Positions 11,421 through 23,640 of a stretch of 64,000 bases of DNA are shown here, in pieces. The notes under the pieces are model-generated. The model did no database searches and was not told where the DNA came from. It saw only the letters and a program-made list of their open reading frames with translations. This DNA is from Fragum whitleyi (taxonomy: Eukaryota; Mollusca; Bivalvia; Cardiida; Cardiidae), in assembly GCA_948146395.1 (NCBI GenBank), contig OX411552.1, positions 6,957,686 through 7,021,685 on the forward strand. The letters are read 5' to 3'. Each line of letters starts with the position of its first letter. Within the stretch, counting starts at the first letter, position 1. The translations under genes were made by a program, and so were the position numbers.

Positions 11421-13009
11421 CATATTAACAAATCCAGGCAAAACACAATGTGAAGAAGAAAAAAAGTAAATGGTATATAATGTAAAGAAATACAAGAATC
11501 TGTATAATCGAGCTATTGTGCATTACTTTTCGATGTCAATTGTTGTCCAAGTAATACCGGTCTGACCCAGAAGCATCCGAAGTCGAAAGGTTAAATCAAC
11601 ATCGCTATTATCGAAACTTAGGCAGTTCGAATGGGACCCGGGTTAATTTGGATCGATACCGCGTCTCATATGAACTTACCCAATAAGTGTTGATTAGTAA
11701 ACTACACTCGCTCAAGAGAATCAAACCATGTGGTTATTCTTTTCCAAACCTGTGTTGACGCAGCTAGACCTAATTAATAAACTTAATATCGTTTAAGAAA
11801 AGCATAAAAAAAATAATTCTTAAAGTTAGTTATAACAACCCGGGTTATAACGAAATCCATACAGCAATTTGTTTTATACTTTATAAATTCTATTTTGAAA
11901 AATGGTCGGATCAAACGGATCAATTTAATAGGTCCCTGGAACATCTTCATACCCGAAATTTATTTTCAGATTTTCTCTTTAATTAAACGATGAAGAGAAT
12001 TCTGTTGATTCCATTGAGTAATGAAACTAAGAACCTAACATCATAGTTTCAGTCCGCGTTTTCGCGCGTTTTTAGGTAAATGAAACTGATTTTTTTCTAA
12101 TTTCATACATAGTTTCAGGGATCAATAAATAACATCTTCATATACTATAATTTGAATTAACTATGAAAACACGTACAGATTTATCCTTAACAATAAAGAT
12201 TTTGTCATGTTTATTCGGATCAAATTGAATTTAAAGCAAACATTTTCAATTTGAATTTATTTACTGAAGAAAAAAGGTGTCACTTGTTGAAGGAATTGCA
12301 ACAATAGTAGTTTATTCTCTATAGGATATAAGTTGTCATCGTTGACATCTAATTTGACAGAAATTGCAGGTTTGTGACAGTGTTTTCCGACTAATGCGCT
12401 ATAAAATTCTAAAACAATTATTAAGCATGATTTCCCATGTCTCAAAACGATGGTAAATGACAACATTACATGATGTCAAATGAGGTTTACACACGTCGTT
12501 CACTTTTTTTGTTATTCATTTTTGCTGAATTGGGTCTAACAATTGTCAAACGAATATTGTGTCAAAACCTGTTGAAATCTGACTTTCAAGACACAATTCA
12601 AGCTATGATGGTAATGTATCCATTGAATTTGAATATTTTTTCCCTGTATATAACTGCTCTAAGTTCTAATCAGTTCGCATATAAAACTGTAGAGCTCCAA
12701 TTTTTACCGACACCCGCATTGGCCTCAAGTTCGATTTAGTTTATGAATATGTACACTTATACTACATGTATTAATCCATTTCCAATCGTTATTTATATAA
12801 TTTCTTTTTGTGCCTTAGAGAAATCTAGGTTTTTTTCATTGGTAGATAATATGGATATTGTACTCATCCTACTGTATGCCATCTTCGCAAGCCAAGGGTT
12901 TTAGCTCCACTATGTTCCTTACGAAGATGATTATGAACAAGGAGGAAAACCAGAATCAAGAGTAAATACACTGAAGCATTTCCGGAGAAAATCAATTACT
13001 TCATGGCTG
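11421..13009. other. Anonymous AT-rich sequence
   Basis: No named feature. Short open frames at 12257-12466 (-) and 12470-12739 (+) show no protein family. Confidence 0.5.
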
Positions 13010-13095
13010 CATGATTGACACTAAATTTGCCACCATAATTGCCTTAATTTTCTTGTGGACCTAATTACAATCCCTGATAATTCTTCCAACACTTA
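13010..13095 (+). repeat. Old paralogue of the A/B duplication
   Basis: tgattgacactaaatttgcc followed by ataattgccttaattttctt and gtggacctaattacaatccc matches gtgattgacattaaatttgc (18822, copy A, and 23842, copy B). It indicates a third, more diverged copy of that sequence. Confidence 0.7.
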
Positions 13096-14600
13096 AACAA
13101 CACTTAAATCCTAAAAATTAGAGTATTACATGACAGTGTTGGATAACACTTTGTCTTGATTACTATGCATAGGGAGATTATTCAAACATAAGTTTCAAAG
13201 AACAAAACGGTTGAAAGGGTTCGAATATTTTTTCAGTCTAGAAAAATATACACGACAGAAATTACATTTTTATATGCGGACTAATATACTTTTCAGAGAA
13301 ATAATACTTGATCTATTTTTTATTTAAAATTATGTTGCCTTCAACACGAAAAAAACCGTAAATCAACGAATATGGAATCGTACTACTTAGAAGTAGTATA
13401 AGTGTCAACTACTATGCTCAGTCATATACAACTTTCCTTCGCCAAATCTAGTACTAAAAAAAAGCTCCGGAATATTTCATTCGTAATGTGCATCGGTACC
13501 AAATGTTCCTTTCTCACTCCTAACTTGCTCTTAAGATAGAAAATATATTGTTTGTGGCTTGAAATTTGATTGTTTATGATATTTATTTTGAAAATTGTAT
13601 TTCTTAAGGTTAAGGATGAGCTTTGTCAAAGGTCTTTCTACTATCGCTTTATGATAAAAGTTAGGCTTGTTTAAGGGTTTGCATAAGTCAAACATTAATG
13701 TTGAAGCAAACATTTAAACTATCAGACCTTACTGTCTTAAGGGAAAATATATTTTTACATTTCCGTGATATAGATCTGTCAATAAGAAGGAATCACAACA
13801 ACTATAGCTCAATTTTGATCTTACAAAAATGAAGTAAGTCTCTATATGTCAATTCACTAAGCAAATTTGAACGATAAATACTTTGTTGTTTTAAAAGTGA
13901 TCCTTTGTGGGTGATATTTTGTATTTAAGGACACTCGTTTTTGTTCTGGTTAAGCATGCCATAGGAAACAACTCTGTATCCTGGAAATTGTCTACGAAAA
14001 AGATAATCGAGTGAAAAACCGCACAATGTGTGTACTACTTAGCTTTTTTGTGCTCTTGCGCGCGCAAGCAAAATGGTCTTGTATTAGTCTTGAAGGCGAG
14101 GGAACTGAAAAGACGAAACAACACACGAGGTTAATTTTCTGGAATATAACCTTGATTATTCACCTTGTCCTTATCATGTTTACATGTATACATGTATACC
14201 AGATATTTTCTTACCTATCACTGTCAAAATTACTGCTGTGTTAAAGATACATAGCTTTTATATTTGGTCTTAACGGATTACCTTTCTATTCGGGAAAAGA
14301 AGAAAATGCTGCCAACTAACACTTTCTCCTTTCTCCCTAATATTATTTACCCTTCTGCAACAAATTTTACTAATTTGCCCACATATTGTATGTTATCTGC
14401 AACCCTTTACAATCTGAACCTGTCTAAACATGTGTTGTCTTGAAATGGATTTATTTAAATTAGAAAAATTCAAAAGCCTTGTCACATCCTGAAACCTTTA
14501 CTCAGACGACACAATTTTAGACTGGGCCAACTTTGAACCGATTGCAGACAGTAAATCAACATGAGTGTGATTTGATATATATTTAGGGTAGAAATTAAAA
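13096..14600. other. Anonymous AT-rich sequence
   Basis: No named feature. Confidence 0.45.
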
Positions 14601-14619
14601 GAATAATGGGGTATGAGTA

Positions 14620-15580
14620 TATGGTGGACCATACTGTTGGAAAGGGAGAAAAAAACAGCATTACTACGATTGTCAGACGGAGTGATCGAAAGTTCTCTGG
14701 TGTACCCGCAAAACGATTGTTTTCGTGGGTACACTGGAAACATCCTGTCTGTCCATGTGTCAGTACGTATGTGCAGGACGTAATTGTGAAGTGTCAACTC
14801 CCTTTCGGTTGAAGAACTTTCTCACCTTGAATCTTTCCTCTTCGTATATATCATTGTCTACAGTATTACCAATTTTGTGTCACAAACTACTCCTTCTGTT
14901 TTCCTTTAATTGTATTTAATCGTCATGAATAAATTGATCTCACATTGAAGGTTTACAAGGAGTGTCGAAGTCCCCTAGTTGAAGAAATATCTTTCCTTGA
15001 ATGTAGATTATATTTTTCCATCTTCTTACATATGTACTAGTAAATCTGTATTGCTAACTTCTTCAGTTTTCCTTCAATAGAATTGAATATGTACAAACAA
15101 TGTTATTTCGTTGGATAAATTGTTAAACTTACAATATTCTCTGTGAAAGAATTCTATCCCTTTAAACCATAATAATTTTTTCTTTGTACAAATATACTTG
15201 TACTTTTGAGTCGCACTCTTGTCCTTCAGCTTTTTTCAAATGATAATACATTTTATAATAAATATGGGCATAAATTAAGGTTTTGTCTTAACACAATTTT
15301 GAAGTATACACTTTTCAATGGTACATGAATAATCTTTCCTTGCATTTGCAGATCTTATACATGGCACCTTACACATGAACAATTATGTCTGATTCTCATT
15401 ATGAATGCATGTTGTGTGAGGCATTTAACCCTTTCTACACTTTAACATTCTTTATATACAATTGCCTGTTAAATATTGATCATGCATCACAAGTTATTTA
15501 AGTTTTATTGAATAAACTTTCTTTACTTAAAGTTCCTATTGTCACCACATTAACAAAGAAAAATTCTATCAGCTTTTAAA
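14620..15580 (+). repeat. Degenerate tandem-core repeat with hairpin
   Basis: A hairpin with arms gtgtacccgcaaaac (14700-14714) and gttttcgtgggtacac (14719-14734) is followed by diverged units. tcaactccctttcggttgaa (14793) and tcgaagtcccctagttgaag (14965) are both followed by tttc(a/c)ccttgaat. Later faint units (aatctttccttgcatttgca, about 15331) fit a spacing of about 170 bp. This layout resembles other bivalve tandem-core elements, but the ends are not resolved. Confidence 0.5.
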
Positions 15581-15689
15581 ATTGATATATAACGCATCTT
15601 GGGCAAATTCCTGCACCCAAAATTAGTCCAACTTTGCTTGCGAAACTGTGTCATGTTTTAAATTTGTCTAAAAAAGTCAGTTTTGAATC

Positions 15690-15895
15690 GTCCTAAAATG
15701 AGTTGGATTAATCAACAACTTTTTTATGCCCCGGTTCATTTTGTTTTTGTATTTTCCTTGAAAAAAGGGATTGTCTCATTACATAATCGCTTTGTCAATG
15801 ATCAAGAAAAAAATGAAAAAATAAAAATCGTTTTTTTTTCTGAAAACCGGGGTAATAAATCGACCATATATTTTTCAGATAATTTCTAAGAATAC
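15690..15895 (+). repeat. Old paralogue of the A/B duplication
   Basis: gggattgtctcattacataa..cgctttgtcaatgatcaa and tctgaaaaccggggtaataa correspond to agattgtctcattacataat and tctgaaaacaggctaataaa in copies A (19888-19985) and B (24905-25000). It is more diverged than A is from B. Confidence 0.65.
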
Positions 15896-15929
15896 GAGGT
15901 ACATCAACCAAATACATGCTTCGATCATT

Positions 15930-16305
15930 AATCTCAATCAAAGCCATTCTTAATCGCACATTCAGCGCTCCATACATCAATTCATTCCAAACATTACTCA
16001 AAGTATTGAAATAAGCTCCAAAATCACTTTAAAGATAAGTTCAACTTTTAAATTCAAAATAAGTATAGCTCAATGACATATTTTAGATTATAAGCGTCTG
16101 ATTTGTTCTTGAAGAAATGGGAAGTTATTAATTGAAGTTGTGTGTATTTAAAAGGGATGTTATAAATATCGATTTTTTTCAGATGAACAAAATAAGCGTT
16201 TATTTAATTACATCCCTTGAATTTCACTCAAAGCTCACCCATTAATTTCGATTCAGAAACATTCCACGATCATTCCATTGACAAGGTTTTAATTGATTTC
16301 CGCAA
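15930..16305 (-). mobile_element. TACAGTTA-family TIR element
   Basis: Inverted copy: aatctcaatcaaagccattc and ttcagcgctccatacatcaa on the left, ccacgatcattccattgaca on the right. The central hairpin aagggatgt ... acatccctt (16153-16218) retains the inner cagatgaacaaaa arm. The outermost TIR bases are eroded on both sides. Confidence 0.75.
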
Positions 16306-17149
16306 ATGAACCATTATCATATAGCATTACCTCAATTTCGTCTAGCAATATGGGTCATTTATTTCCATCTTTCCTGAATGTGTAGACTGTAAGCTCTCAA
16401 AGTCTCTACCATAACAATACGTGCCTTTTATCCTGAAGGACACTCCGTATTAAATAAGATAAAAGGTCTTGCGATTACGGACATACAAACTTGCTATAGG
16501 TTTTTTGTTCACTTTTGTTTCTTTGTTTGTTTGTTTTCTAAGTAAATTGTCGTATTTTTTGCAATGATTCGAGTATAGTAGATTTATTACATTTTATTGC
16601 AAATTGAAACTTTCTATGCACTGATTCTGTTTTAATTGGTTCAAGTCTTAGATGATTTTTTTTTGTCATTATAGATATAAAATATTCTCGCAATCTTTTC
16701 TGTTCTTTGATCTTTTTAACCTCGAGACCCATTTTAGTTGTGACCTTCGCGTAATTTTCAAAAAAATTGATATTAAAAAGACAGGTGTACTGCTGGCTTC
16801 AGAGCCAATTTATATCGATCATTCGTTTTAGCACAACAAAGCAAATCGTGGCAAAGGTGAGCTCTGCTATAACCTTTTGTCCGTCATGCATCGTGCGTCG
16901 AAATTCATCAACGATTCTTATTGACTACCTTTATAATAACAAACATTATCTTCGTCCTTGCGTAATTACATTCTATCCCACAGAGATTATTTCAATAGAC
17001 TGTAAAGTCGATAGACGATATTCTTATGAATCCACCAGGTCTCGACTCACATTTGACCCACATGAATATAAAGCATGTACAAGGAAGAAAAATATGATAT
17101 TGAACTATTTCTAAAGTCAGCCCAGCTGTTTCATTATCATAGTTATAGG

Positions 17150-17235
17150 CCTTTCTCTCTCTCTCTCTTTCTCACTTATTCTCTCTCTCCTCTCTGTCTC
17201 TCTCTCTCTCTGTATGTCTTTCTCTCTCTCTTTGT

Positions 17236-17268
<33 letters not shown>

Positions 17269-17672
17269 TCTTTCTCTCTGTATGTCTTTCTCTCTCTCTG
17301 TCTTGCTTTTCCTCTCTCTTTGTCTGTATGTCTTTCTCTTCCTCTGTCTGTATGTCTTTCTCTGTCTGTCTGTCTGTTTCTCTCTCTCTGTCTTTTTATC
17401 CCTCTGTGTGTTTCTCTGTGTCTCTCTGGTTTGTCTGTCCCTATGTCCGTCTGTCTATGTCACTCTCTCTTTCTCTCTCTCTCTGTCTGTCTTGCTTTTC
17501 CTCTCTCTCTGTCTGTATGTCTGTCTGTCTGTCTTTCTCTCTCTATCTCTGTCTTTCTCTCTCTCTCCCTCTCTGTCTTTATATCTCTCTGCGTGTCTCT
17601 CTGTCGCTTTCTGTCCCTCTCTCTCTCTCTCTCTCTCTCTTATATTTTTGCTCTTTGTCTCTCTCTCTCTGA
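17150..17672 (+). repeat. CT-rich microsatellite tract
   Basis: Interrupted (CT)n with recurring tctgtctgtatgtctttctc phrases over about 520 bp. The homologous site in copy B has only about 200 bp. All three forward frames are open and give Ser/Leu/Cys-rich strings, a consequence of the dinucleotide repeat and not evidence of a protein. Confidence 0.95.
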
Positions 17673-17689
17673 TTTAACTCTTAATCTCA

Positions 17690-18626
17690 AGTGGCACATA
17701 CTTGTGACACAATATTCAAAAGGTTTTGTCGGTGAAGCCTTTTTCTTACAATGGGTGAGGAATGACCCTTGACCGCTCTCCCGTTTTTGTGGTCCAGTGG
17801 ATCTCATCCAAGTAAATTTCTGGCAATGTATCATTTACATTTGCCTAATTGTTGAATAGGAGGTGTTATTCCAAGACTTTTGATAATTTGTCCTGCCCAG
17901 CGATTCATTACTGAGGAAACACAAAATTAGCTCATCCTGCCCCGCCGACATTTAGGGTACAATCAGGATTTCACGAATATTTTTGAAGAGGCTCATAAAG
18001 GAACATTCTGGTAATGCTTCATTGAAATCGGCCAAGTGGTTCAGGGGCTTTCGTTCAAAGATTCACGACTCAAAATAAGCCTGGCCCTGCCATGCCCAGA
18101 TTTAAAGGCCAATCAAAATTTCGTGTAAAATTTTTAAATAGAGTCACCCAAGGAACATGCCGGTAAAGTTTCATTGAAATCGGCCCTATGGGTCAGGAGG
18201 AGATGTCGTTCAAACATTTTGGACTTAAAATAAGCCCGGTTTGTTCTGGGCCAATTAACACTTCGCAAACAACTTTTGTAAAGGGTTACTTACGGACCAT
18301 TCCGGTAAAGTTTCATTGAAATCGACACAGTGATTCAGAGAGATTGTCGCACAAAGTTTTCGGCTCAAATTAAGCCCCACCCTGCAACGCCCATATTTAT
18401 GGACCAATCAAAATTTCGCACACATTTTTTAAAAAAAAGTCACCCAAGGAACAATCTGGTAAAGTTTCATTGAAATTGGCCCGGTGATTAAGGAGGAGAT
18501 GTCGCTCATAAATGTTTTAGAGAAAAGTTTTAAATCGATGACGAAGGACGATGCACGAAGGAAGACGGACTTGGGGTGATCCTTAAATTTTCCATTTGAG
18601 CATGTTGTGCTCAGGTGAGCTAAAAT
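17690..18626 (+). mobile_element. Mollusc tandem-core repeat ending gctcaggtgagct
   Basis: It opens with gaccgctctcccgtttttgt..ggtccagtggatctc. About 130-140 bp units follow, marked by gccaatcaaaatttcg, cacccaaggaacat and aagtttcattgaaatcggcc. The right end is gagcatgttgtgctcaggtg followed by agctaaaa. The same ends occur at 53624-54955, and the left end recurs at the window's right edge. The family is non-coding; its many units carry diverged copies of one another. Confidence 0.85.
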
Positions 18627-20259
18627 ATAAAATGGGACAGTAGGAGATATTAAGTAAATTCAAATCCACAAGGAAGCCGAAAACAATAAGGAATATGTGA
18701 TCACTTTGTTGAAATAAAGAGTCTCAACCTTGCTTTCCGAATCAAACACGTTACATCATTGAAACAATACAAGTCATGCATGAGACGTTTGTTTAAAGGT
18801 CGAGTTATTTATGGTTCTGTGATTGACATTAAATTTGCTATCATTACTGCCTTAATTATCCTGTGTACCTAATTACGGTCCCCAAGAATTGTTTCATTAC
18901 CGAGACAATGTGGATTTCTGAATGGTGGAATAGTTGAATTATCTTTTATTTCACTTTTACATAGTATTTAACATTAATTTGAAAATAAGGCGAAACCCTG
19001 TTAGTTATCCATTTGTTTGGTTGATCGAAATTCGGGTTTCCTATAAGTATAAACGTTTTAAACGCATAAATATGCATCTCTAAAGAGATATGATCAGCTG
19101 CAGGACCGCATAAGAAGTTGTGGTAATAGCCTTGATAGCTACATGTAGAGAGATTCTTAGGTTAGTCAGATGACGAATTAAAACTGAAATATTTTAGGCG
19201 GTTATTGACTCCGTTTAAACAAACCAGCTACATTTTCCGTTTGTTTACTTAAAGCTTATATGATAATTATGATATGGGATATAATTCTAATAAATTTAAA
19301 ACATATTGATGTTCGCAATTTAAACTTGAATTCCTTCCATTGTTGGGTGTTTTTTTAATTGTGCCATGATTATGACGGAACCTTTTTTAAAAAGAAATTA
19401 ATCAGTGTCAATAATGAAAAAAGCGTCGACAGGATTTAGATAATTAAGCAATGGTGCTCAGTACTTTCAAACGTAAATGAACAATAAAGATACAGGATAG
19501 ATTAAAACGATTCACAACAATCTCGAACTTAGATAATGTGTTTCATCTTATGACTATACAAATTTCCGTGTGATAACATCCAATATGATATTTTTTATGG
19601 TATCACATGTGTATTTTCAGAACAATGACATAATGCAGTTATCTTTAGAAACATGCGTTTCTGTTAGAAACGTCGATGAAATCAAATCAATTGAGAATAT
19701 AAGATAATTATAATACGTTCTTTGTGTATTGTATAGAAACATATCTAACTCGGTTGTGAGAAATGAAAATTATCAATTCCCACAACCTCGCAAGATTTTT
19801 TTTGTAACAAAACACTAGGTAAATATTATATTTATCTTCTTTCACAAAAGTATACCATAAGGGAAGTGATATGGTAAAGGTAAAAAAGAGATTGTCTCAT
19901 TACATAATGGCTTTGTCTACAATAAATAGCAAATGAAGCCTTATAAAGCGTGTGTTCGTGTCTGAAAACAGGCTAATAAAATAAAATTTATGTTCAGCCT
20001 GATAAGTAGTTTTCAATGTAGAATGAGTGTATTATAGAAGCTAGACCTATTCAATTCATAATTTTCTTAGACATTTGAAACAGAATTACGAACTTACATT
20101 GCCATACACCGATTCCTGGAATGGTCTATACATTTTATTTTTAGGGAAACGCTACTTAAAGAGAAACATCATTTTTCAATGGTAAAATGTGGTAACAGTG
20201 TCTCGCTTATAATATCCTTTTTTTGCGTCTTGTTAGGCAAGAAACAAACCATACAAAAA
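18627..20259. other. Unique part of copy A
   Basis: Non-repetitive apart from its paralogue at 23645-25260. Identity is high to the eye, and indels break any frame, so there is no sign of coding constraint. Confidence 0.6.
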
Positions 20260-21134
20260 ATGAGCTCAGGGTTGGCTATTTTGTTCATTCACCGTCATTT
20301 TCCTGCCTCCCGTTCCACCTTTTTTTCATTATTTCAAACACCACTGTGTCAATCAAGTTTACATTTTATTGAGGCGTACCTTTGATAAAGTTCTGCACAA
20401 ATCGCTGAGTCAATTTAGTTCGATCCAAAGTCTATTTATCAAATTGCCGAATATAAAGAAAAAAAATAACATAATTCTCATGCAAAACCATAAGGTCTAC
20501 ATGTAAGATATGTTGAATGTGGCTTCGCGTCTGTGTTGTTGAAGTTATGATATTATTCATAAAGTAGGGGTTCCATGATGGTTTTGTCCGATGACACCGA
20601 ATGTTACAAAGAAACAAAGACAATTTTAAGAATCGCCTACCACACGGCCCAAAGGTTTGATATATTGCACAGTGGCCACCCTGTTGTACTCATATTTAGC
20701 TGGTTGAAGGTTCACTGCTCCATCCCTTCTCTCTAGTAGTTTTGTGATATTGTTGTGTATGAACTAGGACACATATGGAATACATTAACAGCTATTTTTG
20801 CTATTAATCCTTCTTCTGTGTGTAAATCGTTGGGCAGTTTAATATCAAAACTAATAAAAAATTCACAATTCGCTTAGGTAAAAATTTCATATGGTCAAAC
20901 GGACATATATGATGTATTATTATTGTTCAGTAATCTGTGAAGCTTTAAAACCGTTTAAATGCCATCACTTAATAATCGATCCCTAGATAGCAACTAATGA
21001 ATAAATCTTATCTGCTTCTTATTCCAATTAGCGCTTTTTGTAGATTCAGGGAGTTATTTTCCTGAACGATCATCTGGTTTGGTTTGGGTAAGATGTTAGA
21101 CATTAAGAGGATTTCATATTTGAATGTGTAATAT

Positions 21135-21210
21135 TTCAGAATTAAAATCATCGTAACATTGACAACCTCAATGAATTTCGAATGATTTTGGTGTAAAACT
21201 GATCGAATGG
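21135..21210 (+). mobile_element. TACAGTTA-family left-end fragment in copy A
   Basis: aaatcatcgtaacattgaca, then tgaatttcgaatgattttggtgt. The paralogous fragment sits at 28868-28945 in copy B, so the insertion predates the A/B duplication. Confidence 0.55.
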
Positions 21211-23206
21211 GTCTTTTTTGAAAGAAATGAAAATAGGGTTAAAGAATTTTAATCATTCAGTTCATTTTGAATGCAATGACCGATACTATTACTTCCTCTT
21301 GGTTCAACATATTGTCCTTAAAAAAGAACTTTGTGTCAATCTTATCCTATTAAGCCCGTTCTGGTTCTTTGATGGTAAGGTGTCGTTATTTGTAGTAAAA
21401 GAAAGATTAGAATTCTTAAGTACTGAAGGCAGAATTTTGATGCAAATGGCTAAATTATAGCTGATATCTCCGTTAGATAAAACAAGTTCTATATACTTCA
21501 ATCACCTAACTAAATTGCGTGATTTAATGGCGACAAAAGAATAAAGATAAATATATATTACCGCTTTCTTTAAAATGTTATTTCAAGTATGTTTTAATCT
21601 TTCCAAAACAGTTTTTCAAAATAGTTGCCCATATATTTCAAACTCACCAATAATTTAATATGCTCCAAGAAAAAATCGGTAAAGCAAATAATCACCTGGT
21701 TTTATTTTCGTCTGCTCGTCTTTTCCTCCGTCAATACTCAGAAAACGGAAAGTTGGGTTTTGTTAAATTCGTTTGGAATAGTTAAACCACTTCTTGTTAT
21801 CGCACCGCGTTATGGTTAATGTAAAGAGTGTTTGAATCAATTTCATTACTGCGTCGATTTACAAAAAAGGTTTGCCCAATTAAACAATATATCACATTGA
21901 AGCTGTAGTTGGGCACGGATAGTTGAATATTATAAGAGGTCCAATCTCATAACAGAAAAGCCTAACCATTATGGAAAAGGGATATTTTGTTCAAAACCAT
22001 CAACAGCATTACGGCTGGACAAAAATTGACTAACTTTGGAAGAAAGTAGAAAAAATGTACCTACTAGGTACTGTTACAACCTATGATATCAGTCTCAATG
22101 GCTCTTTTGAATTAGCCCTTTGCCATTTATTTTGTCAACATACATGTCAAACCGGCTTGGTCTGTTTTAAAATAGGTGTTGTCAACAGTGCACCATCGCG
22201 CCAAAATATTGTGAAAAATTTCCTTTTATTTATTTTAACTTAATAACTTTATTTAAAATTAGAATAAAATGACATACATTTCATATGTGTGTATAAAATA
22301 AGTCAAAATAAATTGCTTGCATGGCTACGTTTTGAGTCCGAGTTTTATACTAAAGGGTGTAGGAGTACCTCGGTAGAACTTTAGACTGCAGTTTGTTAAA
22401 ATATTAGCCAATTTTATTAAACCGTGATTCATTTGCTTCTTCTGTACATAATGACCCTTTTCGACAATCTTTTGGCTATACCGCTTTAACAGTCTTATGT
22501 TGCTTAACTATTTGTGCTCATAAATAGCTTCAGATTGGTAATAATATATCGGGACATACTGCTTTTTCGGCAAATGAAGCACTCTTTAAATTCGGTCTAA
22601 AACACTTTACATGAACTATTATAAAGAAATTTCTGAAAAAATGATTTGTGTATACTCAGCTGATAGAGAGGTATTCATTTTTCATTTTCTTTTGTCTGTT
22701 TGAATGGGTTTATTCCTTATAGATACAAAATAACCTTTCAATCTTTTCTGTCCTTTGGTCTTTATTTACCATAGATTCGAGACTCATTTTATTTGTGACC
22801 TTCCCGAGCGTAATTTTCAAAAAATGATATTAGAAAGACAGATGTTGGCTTCGGGGCAAGGTTCTATCGATCATGCGTTTAGCACAACATAGAACATCGT
22901 AGTAAAGGTGAGCTTTGCGATAACCTTTTGCCCGTCGTGCATCTCGCGTCGAAATTCATCAACGATTCTTATTGACTACCATTACAATAACAAACATAAT
23001 CTTTGTTCTCGCGTAATTACATTCTATCCCACAGAGATCATTTCAAAAGACTGTAAAGTCGATAGACGATATTCTTATTAATCCATTAGGTCTCGACTCA
23101 CATTTGACCCACATGAATATAAAGCATGTACAAGTAAAAAAACAATATGATACTGAACTATTTCTAGAGTCGCCCCGGCTGTTTCATTACCATAGTTATA
23201 GGCCTT

Positions 23207-23365
23207 TGCCCCCCTCTCTATTTCTCCCTCCATGTCATTCTCTTTCTGTCTGTCTGTCTTTTTCTCTCTGTCTCTGTCTTTTCTCTTTCTGTGGCTCTTT
23301 GTCTCTGTCTGTCTCTAATTCTGTCTGTCTCTGTCACTCACTCTCTCTCACTCTCAACCTCTCTT

Positions 23366-23408
<43 letters not shown>
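23207..23408 (+). repeat. CT-rich microsatellite tract of copy B
   Basis: Same position within the duplication unit as 17150-17672, but less than half as long. Confidence 0.95.
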
Positions 23409-23409
<1 letters not shown>

Positions 23410-23440
23410 GTTTTTGCTCTTTGTCTGTCTTTTTATCTCT

Positions 23441-23640
23441 GACGCCAATATTTATGGGCCAATCAAAATTTCGCGTACATTTTTTTTTAAGTCACCCAAG
23501 GAACATTCTTTTACAGTTTCATTAACCGGTGGTTAAGGAGTAGATATCGTTCATGAATATTGTAGAGAAATTACGATGGACGACGGGCTCAGGGTGATCC
23601 TTATAACTCCCCTTTGAGCACGTTGTGCACAGGTGAGCAA
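23441..23640 (+). mobile_element. Contracted mollusc tandem-core repeat
   Basis: cgccaatatttatgggccaa..tcaaaatttcgcg, cacccaaggaacattc and the right end gagcacgttgtgcacaggtg. About one unit remains, compared with several at the paralogous site 17690-18626. This fits loss of internal units by unequal exchange. Confidence 0.8.

Larger units (their letters stand above)
16669..22708 (+). repeat. Segmental duplication, copy A
   Basis: About 6 kb that recurs head to tail as copy B. Collinear anchors (A/B) are: atagata 16671/22719; agacgatattcttat 17012/23062; aatgggacag 18633/23653; gattgtctcattacataatg 19889/24907; ctcagggttggctattttgt 20264/26773; ttcacaattcgcttaggta 20863/28590; ctcagctgatagaga 22658/30622. 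A contains a longer CT tract and a longer mollusc repeat than B. It lacks two blocks found in B. Confidence 0.9.

Noticed and set aside
17075..17772. Three overlapping open frames of 114-200 codons in the CT tract
   Set aside because: All are produced by the (CT)n repeat, which has no stop codon in any forward frame; composition is almost only Ser, Leu, Cys, Phe and Val.
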